A DNA stretch of 64,000 nucleotides from Microcoleus sp036704825 (GTDB lineage Bacteria; Cyanobacteriota; Cyanobacteriia; Cyanobacteriales; Microcoleaceae), in assembly GCA_036704825.1 (NCBI GenBank), contig JAUBSN010000001.1, forward strand, positions 62,001-126,000. Direction: 5' to 3'. A model generated the notes under the pieces. That model had not been told where the DNA came from. It did no database searches and saw only the letters and a program-made list of their open reading frames with translations. Each line of letters opens with the position of its first letter. Position 1 is the first letter of the stretch. Position numbers and translations under genes: made by a program. This document shows positions 26,964-34,645 of the stretch, piece by piece.

Positions 26964-27038
26964 AATTCAACAGCAAGTTATTACTCTAAACTCAGCATTC
27001 ACCGCCGATCGCTCAAACGAATGTCAGGAAAATCACAT

Positions 27039-27119
27039 CATCGATGTTGCTGGTTCAACTCCAGCCTCCTCAACCAAACGCTGGGGAGTAGCTCAATCGG
27101 TAGAGCGCGATGCTATTAA
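27039..27119 (+). tRNA. Candidate circularly permuted tRNA (or scrambled tRNA remnant) 2
   Basis: 3' half: CATCG (27039), ATGTT variable loop, T-arm GCTGG-TTCAACT-CCAGC, acceptor CTCCTCA (27066-27072), A, and an encoded CCA (27074-27076). Five bases later comes a 5' half: TGGGGAG (27082-27088), TA, D-arm GCTC-loop-GAGC (27091-27106), G, CGATG (27108-27112), CTATTAA. Joined 5' half to 3' half, this gives an exact 76-nt cloverleaf: acceptor 7/7 (one G-U), D-stem 4/4, anticodon stem 5/5 and T-stem 5/5. The loop as written reads ATT, an unusual anticodon, so the junction or identity is uncertain. Confidence 0.5.
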
Positions 27120-27171
27120 TCTTAAATCCTTGACTTAAATGTGATAGCGTGCGCAAATGGGCGGTAAATAT

Positions 27172-27205
27172 AAACCCAGTAGTAAGGTCAGAACTACTGG
27201 GTTTT
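27172..27205 (+). terminator. Intrinsic terminator after the tRNA-like region
   Basis: AAACCCAGTAGT (27172-27183) and ACTACTGGGTTT (27193-27204) form a 12-bp perfect stem with a 9-nt loop, followed by T and A residues. It implies that the tRNA-like region is, or was, transcribed. Confidence 0.8.
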
Positions 27206-27302
27206 AGTGATGTTTTATGCTAATTTATCGATCGAAGTGATACGACTTCCCAAAAAAGAATGCAAAAGCAAGCTCTAAACCGATACAGCGTCAGTCATTG
27301 CC

Positions 27303-27336
27303 AATCTAAAATCTAAAATCTAAAATCTAAAATGGT
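27303..27336. repeat. Heptamer repeat (AATCTAA)n forming the leader of the kinase gene
   Basis: Four copies of the heptamer end 3-5 bases before the ATG at 27337, so the usual ribosome-binding position is occupied by the repeat and no Shine-Dalgarno sequence is visible. Confidence 0.9.
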
Positions 27337-28275
27337 ATGATTTACTGCATCAATCCTCAATGCGAACAACGCGAAAATCCTGCTGCTGCTCAAAAGTGTC
27401 AGGCTTGCGGCACGGATTTGTTAATTGGCGATCGCTATCGTATCCTTAAACCAGTGCGATCGCCCAATCCCGCACGCCCCACAGACATCTTTGAAGTCGA
27501 AGATTTGGGAACAGGGGAAAACGAATGGGGGACTGTCAAAATTTTAAAAGTCTTGAAACACACCCACAATCCCGATTTAGTTCGCTTGTTCCAGCAAGAA
27601 GCGCGAGCCTTGATTTGGCTTGCTGGAAAGGGCCCAGTTCCCCAAGTCGAACCTGACGGTTATTTCCCAACTAAACTCCCCAATAATTTCCAGAAATTGT
27701 CTTGTTTGGTGATGGAAAAAATTTGCGGAGAAAACTTAGCAGAATTCTTAACTAAACAACAGTACATTTCTCAAACGCTCGCTGTTGATTGGCTGCAACA
27801 AATGCTTCATATTTTGCAGGAAATCCACAAATATCATTTAGTACATCGGGATATCAAGCCATCCAACATGATGGTTGAAGCCAACGGGAAATTGAGATTA
27901 ATTGACTTCGGCGCTGCAACAGAAGCAGATATAGATACCGCACCCATAGGTTCTGCTGGATACGCCGCACCGGAACAAATTGCAGGTAAAGCAGGCGTGC
28001 GATCGGACTTTTTTGCCCTGGGGCGTACTTTTGTACATTTATTAACAGGCATAAAGCCGATCGACTTTCCCGTTAATGAAAAAACTGGTAAAATTAATTG
28101 GAAGAATCAGGCGGTAGATATTGACCCGTTACTCCTAGACTCGATCGACAAATTAATGGAACCGCTACCGGAAAACCGACCTGAAAATACCCAAGTTATT
28201 TTAGAAAAATTAGAAAAATTAAAAATTCACGACGCAGACCCCCTGCAAAAGGGGGACGCAACATCGCTTCAATAA
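27337..28275 (+). CDS. Serine/threonine protein kinase with N-terminal zinc ribbon
   Basis: 312 residues. CINPQCEQ...CQACG at the N-terminus forms a four-cysteine zinc ribbon (about 4-25), typical of cyanobacterial Hanks kinases. The kinase domain (about 30-300) has an unusual glycine loop, VKILK with the ATP lysine, HRDIKPSN (catalytic loop), LIDFGAA (DFG) and GYAAPEQ (APE). There is no membrane segment, so it should be cytosolic. Substrates are unknown. Its 3' end overlaps the convergent J-domain gene by 7 bp. Confidence 0.93.
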   Translation: MIYCINPQCEQRENPAAAQKCQACGTDLLIGDRYRILKPVRSPNPARPTDIFEVEDLGTGENEWGTVKILKVLKHTHNPDLVRLFQQEARALIWLAGKGPVPQVEPDGYFPTKLPNNFQKLSCLVMEKICGENLAEFLTKQQYISQTLAVDWLQQMLHILQEIHKYHLVHRDIKPSNMMVEANGKLRLIDFGAATEADIDTAPIGSAGYAAPEQIAGKAGVRSDFFALGRTFVHLLTGIKPIDFPVNEKTGKINWKNQAVDIDPLLLDSIDKLMEPLPENRPENTQVILEKLEKLKIHDADPLQKGDATSLQ

Positions 28276-28895
28276 ATCTGTTCCAACCTGCGAAAATCCC
28301 GCTCAACTTCCGCCCACAAAGCCCGATTGTGAGGGTCAGTTTTCACAGCCTTTTTCAAATAAATTCTCGCCTTATCAACCTGCTTTTCTCCGATCAAATG
28401 CCGTCCCCAGCGCTGATAGGCGATCGCCTGCCACTGACGCACCTCCAAATCTTCGGGAACCCGCTGGGCCAAACCCTCAATCAAAGCGATCGCCCGCGGG
28501 AACCTCTGATATTTCAGCAACTGCTGCAACTCAAAATAAGCATCTTGCTTTAACTTTTGTTCTACCGCCGACAGATCCGCATCAGATTGAACTGCGGCCT
28601 CTTTTCGAGTCACTTTAACTGCCTGCGGTTGAGTTTTCACCCCCCGATCCGGCGGTGTCGAAGTAGCCTGCACAGTTGAATTGGCAACTTTCGACTCCGC
28701 AACATGGTGGGGGGCAACATTCACCAAGAACTTATAAGCCTCAGTAATAGCAATAAACTTATTCTTAGCCTGTTCGTTTCCCGGATTCACATCGGGGTGA
28801 TACTGTCTGGCTAACTGCCGATAAGAGGCCTTAACTTGCGATAAACTCGCACCAGACCTCAATCCTAACTGTCGGTAATAATCTGCAATATCCAT
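28269..28895 (-). CDS. J-domain (DnaJ-type) protein with C-terminal TPR-like helices
   Basis: 208 residues. An N-terminal J domain (about 1-62; DYYRQLGLRSGASLSQVK, HPD in RQYHPDVNPG) would stimulate Hsp70 ATPase. A variable linker (65-115) and a helical TPR-like region (about 118-208; AYQRWGRHLIGEKQVDKA) follow. There is no G/F or zinc domain, so it is a type III J protein that delivers a specific client. Confidence 0.9.
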   Translation of the reverse strand: MDIADYYRQLGLRSGASLSQVKASYRQLARQYHPDVNPGNEQAKNKFIAITEAYKFLVNVAPHHVAESKVANSTVQATSTPPDRGVKTQPQAVKVTRKEAAVQSDADLSAVEQKLKQDAYFELQQLLKYQRFPRAIALIEGLAQRVPEDLEVRQWQAIAYQRWGRHLIGEKQVDKARIYLKKAVKTDPHNRALWAEVERDFRRLEQIY

Positions 28896-29025
28896 TTAGC
28901 ATGAATGAGCGTTGATAATACCATTAAATATGGCAGAATCCTTAAATGTAAAGATTCTGCCAAAATTTACTGCGAACTAGGTTGTCGTGCGAGGGTTGCC
29001 CGCACTACGGTCGCGAAAAAATAAC

Positions 29026-29619
29026 TTACGGACGATCTTCGATCACTCTGTCAATCAAGCCGTATTCCTTAGCTTCCTCAGCGGACATGAAATAGTCGCG
29101 ATCCATGTCTTTCTCGATTTTCTCGATCGGCTTGCCAGTATTCTTAGCATAGATATTATTGAGTTCGTGGCGCAGCCGCAGAATCTCTTTTGCCTCAATC
29201 TGAATATCCGTTGCTTGTCCCCGCGTCCCCCCAGAAGGCTGGTGAATCATGATGCGCGAGTGAGGCAAAGCTAACCGTTTTCCTTTCGCACCTGCAGCTA
29301 ACAGGAAAGAACCCATCGAAGCAGCCAAGCCCACACAAATCGTCACCACGTCCGATTTAATGTGCTGCATGGTATCAAAAATAGCCATGCCTGCCGACAC
29401 CATTCCGCCTGGGGAATTGATGTACAAAATAATATCCTTACCTGAATCTTCCGAATCGAGATAGAGCATCACAGCGATGATTTGATTGGCAATTTCATCG
29501 TCAATGTCCCTGCCCAAGAAAATAATTCGTTCCCGGTAGAGGCGATCGTAGATATTAATCCACTGAGTATCATAACCACCCGGCATTTTGTAGGGAACTT
29601 TTGGCACACCTATAGGCAT
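29026..29619 (-). CDS. clpP: ATP-dependent Clp protease proteolytic subunit
   Basis: 197 residues. The catalytic Ser is in GLAASMGSF (about 101), the His in MIHQPSGG (about 126) and the Asp in the KDMDRD region (about 175), so it is an active subunit. It starts MPIGVPKVPYKMPGG. Together with the clpR gene upstream on the same strand, it matches the cyanobacterial clpR-clpP3 arrangement, whose products form the mixed ClpP3/R core that works with ClpC. The 250-bp gap between the two genes is mostly heptamer repeats, which may uncouple their expression. Confidence 0.95.
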   Translation of the reverse strand: MPIGVPKVPYKMPGGYDTQWINIYDRLYRERIIFLGRDIDDEIANQIIAVMLYLDSEDSGKDIILYINSPGGMVSAGMAIFDTMQHIKSDVVTICVGLAASMGSFLLAAGAKGKRLALPHSRIMIHQPSGGTRGQATDIQIEAKEILRLRHELNNIYAKNTGKPIEKIEKDMDRDYFMSAEEAKEYGLIDRVIEDRP

Positions 29620-29650
29620 AATTCGGAACTCCGTTTAGTTAGTAATTGGC

Positions 29651-29872
29651 GATCGGGCAATTGGGCATCGGGCAATTGGGCATCGGGCATCGGGCATGGG
29701 GGATTGGGCATGGGGCATCGGGCATTGGGAATTGGGCATGGGGCATCGGGCATTGGGCTATTGTTAGTCATAAAAAGACTATTGAATAACTAATCAGGGT
29801 AGAAACTACTAGCCATTAACCCTTAACTATTACTCATGCCATTACCCATTCCCCATTCCCCATTCCCCATTA
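29651..29872. repeat. Heptamer tandem repeats (GGGCATC and CCCCATT families)
   Basis: A long run of GGGCATC/GGGCATT/GGGCATG units (29651-29760), then about 70 bp of other sequence, then a CCCCATT block (29840-29872) that abuts the 3' end of clpR. The first family is the same heptamer, on the opposite strand, that is inserted in the first kinase gene. Confidence 0.92.
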
Positions 29873-30529
29873 GATGACTCCAGCCGGCAGCGGTTTCGGC
29901 AATTCTTCCGAACTTTCAAGAACGCGATCGATCAAACCGTATTCTTTAGCTTCATGGGGCGTCATGTACAGCAACCGATCCATATCTTTAGCAATCTTTT
30001 CGATCGGTTGACCAGTACAGCTTGCAAAAATCTCAAGCATCGTCGCTTTATTTGCCAGCACTTCCTTAGCCCGAATTTGAATGTCGCTTGCTTGACCCCG
30101 CGTGTAAGCCTTGGGTTGGTGCAACACAATCGAAGCGTGCGGCAAACTCGCTCGAAAGCCTTTTGTACCAGCCGCTAACAGCATCGCAGACATCCCCATT
30201 GCCGAACCGAGGCAAATAGTGTGTACGGGCGGCTTAATGTACCTGATCGTATCGCAGATAGCGAAGGCTTCTGTTTCAAAGCCGACGGGTTCGCCGCTGT
30301 AACCAGAAGTGCCGGTCGAGTTGATGTAGATTTTGATCGGCTTCTCGGGATCTTCGTACTGCAAGAACAACAGTTCAGCGATAATCAGTTCTGTTACCGC
30401 AGGCACTAAAGGCATACCCAGATAAACGATCCGCTCCTTCAGCAACAGGGATGGCAAATCGGGAGGTGGCGTCCGAGAGTTCCCTTCCCCGTAGTATGGC
30501 GATTGCACAGCTTTAATTGGTGTGTTCAT
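29870..30529 (-). CDS. clpR: ClpR, catalytically inactive Clp protease subunit
   Basis: 219 residues, ClpP-like throughout. The catalytic-serine position is changed: GSAMGMSAML aligns with G.AASMG.FL, putting Gly where Ser should be. His is kept (VLHQPKA). An insertion STGTSGYSGEPVGFETEA around residue 72 is typical of ClpR. ClpR is an essential structural partner of ClpP3 in cyanobacteria and plastids. Divergent from the VWA gene (72 bp between starts). Confidence 0.95.
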   Translation of the reverse strand: MNTPIKAVQSPYYGEGNSRTPPPDLPSLLLKERIVYLGMPLVPAVTELIIAELLFLQYEDPEKPIKIYINSTGTSGYSGEPVGFETEAFAICDTIRYIKPPVHTICLGSAMGMSAMLLAAGTKGFRASLPHASIVLHQPKAYTRGQASDIQIRAKEVLANKATMLEIFASCTGQPIEKIAKDMDRLLYMTPHEAKEYGLIDRVLESSEELPKPLPAGVI

Positions 30530-30601
30530 ATAACCGAAATGTTGCCTGAACTGATGGAGCTATTCTTAAAGAAATAGTAACGCAATCTTTAGGTATCCCG
30601 C

Positions 30602-31837
30602 ATGAAAGTTAGTTTGCTCCCGGTTTTAAACGACCCTAACCTTGACGCTGCTGCGCCCTCAACGCAGCGCCAGCTAGCGATTTCGGTGTCTGCGACAGCA
30701 AGCTCGATCGACTCCAGCGTACCCTTAAACCTGTGCCTGATTCTCGACCACAGCGGTTCGATGGGCGGACGCCCCTTGGAAACCGTCAAACAAGCCGCCG
30801 GACGGTTGCTAGACAGGTTGAAGCCCGGGGATCGCTTTTGCGCGGTGGCTTTCGACCACAAAGCCAAAGTCCTCGTCCCCAATCAAATTGTAGGAGATCC
30901 CAGCAGCATTAAACGGCAAATTGAGCAATTGCGCTCGGCCGGCGGCACAGCAATTGATGAGGGCATTAAGTTAGGTATTGAAGAGTTGGGCAAAGGCAAA
31001 AAAGAAGCTATATCTCAAGCGTTTCTGCTGACTGACGGCGAAAACGAACACGGCGACGACAGCCGCTGTTTGAAGTTGGCTAAATTGGCTGCCGACTACA
31101 ACATGACTTTAAATTCTTTGGGATTTGGCGATAACTGGAACCAGGATATTTTGGAAAAGATTGCTGACGCTGGCGGCGGTGCTCTGGCTCACATTCAGCG
31201 TCCCGAAGATGCGGTTGACGAGTTTGGCAAACTATTTACTCGCATCCAAGGTGTAGGTTTGACTAATGCTTATTTGCTATTTTCACTGATGCCAAAAGTA
31301 CGGTTAGCCGAACTCAAACCGATCGCCCAAGTTGCTCCGGATACGATCGAATTACCGGTACAGCAAGAGGGCGATCGTTTTATGGTGCGCCTGGGAGATT
31401 TAATGAAGGATATAGAGCGAGTAGTTTTGGCTAATATTTATATTGGACAGTTGCCCGAAGGTACACAGGCGATCGGGAAATTGCAAATTCGTTACGACGA
31501 TCCGACTGTCGGTCAAAGTTTGCTTTCCGATCCCGTTGCAGTTTCTGCTAATGTCTTGAAAGTTTATCAGCCGGCCCTTAACCCGACTGTGCAGCAGCAC
31601 ATTTTAGCTTTGGCTAAATACCGCCAAACTCAACTGGCAGAAACTAGATTGCAACAGGGCGATCGCGCCGGCGCGGCGACAATGCTGCAAACTGCTGCTA
31701 AAACTGCTCTGCAAATGGGCGATAAAAGTGCCGCAACTGTGCTGCAAACTTCTGCTACTCGCTTGCAGTCTGGCGAACAATTGAGTGAAGCCGATCGCAA
31801 GAAAACTCGGATTGCCTCTAAAACTATTTTGAAGTAA
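30602..31837 (+). CDS. VWA-domain protein
   Basis: 411 residues. A von Willebrand A domain (about 40-220) has a complete MIDAS site: DHSGSMGG (DxSxS, about 49-53), GGTAIDEG with the Thr, and LLTDGENEHGDD. No signal peptide, so cytosolic. The remaining half has a beta-rich region and a C-terminal helical stretch rich in Ala, Gln and Thr. Such proteins bind metal-dependent ligands in assemblies, often with AAA ATPases or kinases. The partner is unknown; a Ser/Thr kinase gene is 2.3 kb away. Followed by a terminator. Confidence 0.88.
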   Translation: MKVSLLPVLNDPNLDAAAPSTQRQLAISVSATASSIDSSVPLNLCLILDHSGSMGGRPLETVKQAAGRLLDRLKPGDRFCAVAFDHKAKVLVPNQIVGDPSSIKRQIEQLRSAGGTAIDEGIKLGIEELGKGKKEAISQAFLLTDGENEHGDDSRCLKLAKLAADYNMTLNSLGFGDNWNQDILEKIADAGGGALAHIQRPEDAVDEFGKLFTRIQGVGLTNAYLLFSLMPKVRLAELKPIAQVAPDTIELPVQQEGDRFMVRLGDLMKDIERVVLANIYIGQLPEGTQAIGKLQIRYDDPTVGQSLLSDPVAVSANVLKVYQPALNPTVQQHILALAKYRQTQLAETRLQQGDRAGAATMLQTAAKTALQMGDKSAATVLQTSATRLQSGEQLSEADRKKTRIASKTILK

Positions 31838-31916
31838 TCGCGCGATTTGAAATTTTAAATAATTTTAAATTGGGCGATCTGACAATTCGGCGATGCGAAA
31901 TCGCCTCTACAAAAAC

Positions 31917-31940
31917 GAAACCCGCCTGGAAGCGGGTTTC
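31917..31940 (+). terminator. Intrinsic terminator of the VWA gene
   Basis: GAAACCCGC - CTGGAA - GCGGGTTTC, a perfect 9-bp stem, followed by an A/T-rich AATATTTT. Confidence 0.85.
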
Positions 31941-32059
31941 AATATTTTGAGTCTCGGCTGCAAAAAGCGAAAGTCTGTGTAGCCCGATTTTTTCAAGCTG
32001 TGGAGCGTGTAGAAGCTCGATCGTTTACAATGTTTCTATCACCTATCAAGAGTGTTTGT

Positions 32060-32626
32060 ATGAACCAGACAATATCTGATAAAGTACGCTGGACTACCGC
32101 CGATTTAGAACTATTGCCCGATAACGGCGATCGTTACGAAATTATTGATGGGGAGCTATTTGTGACATGGGCGGCACACTGGAATCATCAAGAAGTTTGT
32201 GCTAATATCTACATGGAGTTAAAAACTTGGTCACAAAAAACAGGATTAGGAGAATCAGTAATTAGTCCAGGGGTTATTTTTACAGATGTAGATTGTGTTA
32301 TTCCTGATGTGGTTTGGATTAGCAACGAATGCTTGGCTATCTTGCTAGACGAAGCGGGACATTTAACCGCCGCACCCGAGTTAATTGTTGAAGTATTGTC
32401 CCCCGGTACAGACAATGAAAGACGGGATAGAGATTTGAAACTCCGACTCTATTCGGTACGAGGAGTACAGGAATACTGGATTGCGAATTGGCGGTTGCGA
32501 CAAATAGAAGTTTATCGCAGGGAACAAACAAGTTTAAGGCTAGTTGCTACGCTGTTGAGCGCTGATGAATTGACCTCGCCTTTGTTACCTGGTTTTAGTT
32601 GCTCTGTCGCTGGGATTTTTGCTTAA
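32060..32626 (+). CDS. Uma2-family (DUF820) PD-(D/E)XK-like protein, second copy
   Basis: The start is taken at the ATG at 32060 (MNQTISDKVRWTTADLELLP); the frame extends to ATG 32030 and beyond. About 188 residues. Uma2 signatures: YEIIDGELFVTW, VIPDVVWIS, LIVEVLSPGTDNERRDRDLK, and REYWI-like VQEYWIANW. All acidic positions of the nuclease-like core are present. It is distinct in sequence from the 21304 copy. The next gene starts 4 bp after its stop. Confidence 0.88.
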   Translation: MNQTISDKVRWTTADLELLPDNGDRYEIIDGELFVTWAAHWNHQEVCANIYMELKTWSQKTGLGESVISPGVIFTDVDCVIPDVVWISNECLAILLDEAGHLTAAPELIVEVLSPGTDNERRDRDLKLRLYSVRGVQEYWIANWRLRQIEVYRREQTSLRLVATLLSADELTSPLLPGFSCSVAGIFA

Positions 32627-32630
32627 ATTT

Positions 32631-33107
32631 ATGAAACACTTTTACCGGACGATCGCCCTTTGGGGATTTGTTACCGTTGTGGGCGGCATATCTCCTGCCA
32701 TTTGTACCCAACCCTCACCAATACTCATCGTTCAAAATTCTGCTGAAGACTTATTTAACAGCGCTTTAGCCAAATCAGAAGCAGGAGATATTCAAGGGGC
32801 GATCGCCGATTACACCGAAGCCATCCGCCTCAACCCCAACTACGCCAAAGCCCACAACAAACTCGGCATAATTCGCGCCCGCAACCTCAAAGATTATCCA
32901 GCAGCTAAAGCAGATTTCGATCGCGCAATTGAAATCAACCCCAACTACGGCGACGCCTACTACAACCGCGCCAGAGTCCGCGAGTTCTTAGAAGACAAAC
33001 CGGGGGCGATCGCCGATTATCATAAAGCAGCCGAACTCTATCAAAAAGACGGCAATACCAACGATTATCAAGATGCGATCGAGCATCTTGAAATGCTGCA
33101 AGAATAG
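32631..33107 (+). CDS. Secreted TPR protein
   Basis: The start is taken at the ATG at 32631 (MKHFYRTIALWG). A signal peptide (about 4-27) is followed by about three TPR units (AEDLFNSALAKSEAGDIQGA, YAKAHNKLGIIRARN, YGDAYYNRARVREFL). About 158 residues, probably periplasmic or thylakoid-lumenal. It begins almost directly after the Uma2 stop, suggesting co-transcription. Confidence 0.85.
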   Translation: MKHFYRTIALWGFVTVVGGISPAICTQPSPILIVQNSAEDLFNSALAKSEAGDIQGAIADYTEAIRLNPNYAKAHNKLGIIRARNLKDYPAAKADFDRAIEINPNYGDAYYNRARVREFLEDKPGAIADYHKAAELYQKDGNTNDYQDAIEHLEMLQE

Positions 33108-33138
33108 AGTGCTTTAGAAAACATAGTATAATATCTTT

Positions 33139-33178
33139 CGATCTGCGTTCATCCGCGTTCATCTGCGGTTAAACACTC
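33139..33178. repeat. TCTGCGTTCATCTGCGGTT-type intergenic repeat
   Basis: GATCTGCGTTCATCCGCG followed by TTCATCTGCGGTTAAACA, just before thrB. Related copies are at 39935-40008 and 52554-52725. Confidence 0.7.
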
Positions 33179-33197
33179 CAAATTAACTATTCAAAAA

Positions 33198-34208
33198 ATG
33201 TCCGTAATCTCTACCGTCACCGTTACCGTACCCGCTACAACCGCCAACCTGGGCCCAGGATTCGACTGCATCGGTGCCGCTTTAAGCCTCTACAACCGCT
33301 TCCAATTCTCCCGACTCGAACCCTCAGCAACCGAGAAACTAAAAATTACAGTTACAGGCCAAGAAGCCGCCAAAGTCAAGACGGACGAAAGCAATCTCCC
33401 TTATCAAGCTTTTCTCAAGTTATACGATCGCCTCCAACAATCGCCGCCCTCTGTAGCCATACATATAGATATGCAAGTGCCGCTGGCTAGAGGCTTGGGA
33501 AGTTCCGCTACAGCTATTGTCGGCGGGTTAGTCGGTGCAAATCAATTAGCCGGTGCGCCTTTGAGTCAGGTGGAAGTGATGCAGTTGGCGATCGAACTTG
33601 AAGGACATCCCGACAACGTTGTCCCCGCTTTACTCGGAGGATGTCGCCTCGCTGCTAGCAATCCACCCCCCCAACCCCCCCTTGCTAAGGGGGGGCTAAG
33701 AGAAGAATCCCCTCTTACACCCCCCCTTGCTAAGGGGGGGCAGGGGGGGGGTTCTTGGGAAATTTGCGATATTCCCTGGCATCCCAATATTGTCCCGGTG
33801 GTAGCGATTCCCAATTTTGAACTGTCTACAGCCGAAGCCCGCAAAGTTTTGCCCGCAGATTACAGTAAGGCTGACGCGATTTTCAATACCGCACACCTCG
33901 GTTTGCTGTTGCGGGCTTTGGAAACGGGCAATGAAAACTGGCTGCGCTGCGCCCTCCAAGACAAAATTCACCAGCCTTACCGCCAATCTCTGATTAAGGG
34001 ATATGAAGCGGTGCAACAAGCTGCACTGAATGCAGGGGCCTGTGGAATGGTCATTAGCGGTGCGGGGCCGACGCTTTTGGCTTTAACGGATGCTACTAAT
34101 GCTGGTGCGGTTGTGAGGGAAATGGCTGCTGCTTGGATGGAATTTGGGGTAAAGGCTGATGTAAGGACGATCGGCATCGATACTCAAGGCGCGCAAGTCT
34201 CCCTTTAG
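33198..34208 (+). CDS. thrB: Homoserine kinase with an in-frame repeat insertion
   Basis: 336 residues against about 305 usual. ThrB phosphorylates homoserine with ATP in threonine synthesis. GHMP-kinase motifs: VPATTANLGPGFDCIG (N-terminal), PLARGLGSSATAIVGG (ATP-binding loop) and MVISGAGPTLLAL (C-terminal). About 30 extra residues (about 156-186), Pro/Lys/Gly-rich with two copies of PPLAKGG, interrupt the sequence between GGCRLAAS and WEICDIPWHP. They are encoded by a C/G-tract palindromic repeat, and the flanks are intact on either side. The protein may tolerate this as a surface loop. Confidence 0.95.
   Translation: MSVISTVTVTVPATTANLGPGFDCIGAALSLYNRFQFSRLEPSATEKLKITVTGQEAAKVKTDESNLPYQAFLKLYDRLQQSPPSVAIHIDMQVPLARGLGSSATAIVGGLVGANQLAGAPLSQVEVMQLAIELEGHPDNVVPALLGGCRLAASNPPPQPPLAKGGLREESPLTPPLAKGGQGGGSWEICDIPWHPNIVPVVAIPNFELSTAEARKVLPADYSKADAIFNTAHLGLLLRALETGNENWLRCALQDKIHQPYRQSLIKGYEAVQQAALNAGACGMVISGAGPTLLALTDATNAGAVVREMAAAWMEFGVKADVRTIGIDTQGAQVSL
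33663..33754. repeat. C-tract/G-tract palindromic repeat inserted in thrB
   Basis: Two copies of CCCCCCTTGCTAAGGGGGG, separated by GCTAAGAGAAGAATC and C-rich sequence. A related palindrome (CCCCCCTTTGGTAAGGGGGG) is inside ygfZ at 36955-36974. Confidence 0.9.
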
Positions 34209-34241
34209 CTATTCTACTCCCGGACACACAACATCTACCTG

Positions 34242-34259
34242 ACGGGGTGACAACCCCGT
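34242..34259 (+). terminator. Hairpin downstream of thrB
   Basis: ACGGGGT-GACA-ACCCCGT, followed by TAAAACT. A partial second copy (CTGACGGGGTGACAACAG) follows at 34273, and a related GGGGTGACAACCCG is at 34539. Confidence 0.6.
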
Positions 34260-34645
34260 TAAAACTCATAGCTCTGACGGGGTGACAACAGAGTCAAAAT
34301 CCTGATAAAATCAAGGACATAGCTCTCAAACCCCTCTAAAAAAATGGCAGCTTGTTACGTCTAATTCTCATTAATGAGCGCAACTATTTCTTGGCAAAAC
34401 TCCATTCCAAACACCCAAAATTGACGGCAATAATCCAATCCAAAAACTGCTATGACGGCGATACGGTCGCTTGCATTCAGTCAACCGTCCCGTATATTTG
34501 TGAATTCCCATTTGCTTGATTTTGTACCCTGGCCGAAGGGGTGACAACCCGCCCAAAACCCATACTGGGTAAAGATTCAGCCGAGTTATGGTAAAAAAAG
34601 ATAGGCAGCAGAATGGTTACACACTTGGCTATCCCAAAAATAAAT

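Noticed and set aside
26925..27076. Ordinary linear tRNA with an intron (5' half 26925, 3' half 27039)
   Set aside because: Acceptor has an A-A clash at 1-72 and the anticodon stems GCATT and CATCG do not pair; the permuted pairing fits better, though decay is not excluded.
29651..29760. Possible CRISPR or origin iterons
   Set aside because: Simple heptamer tandem repeats, one of many such tracts here, with no replication gene nearby.
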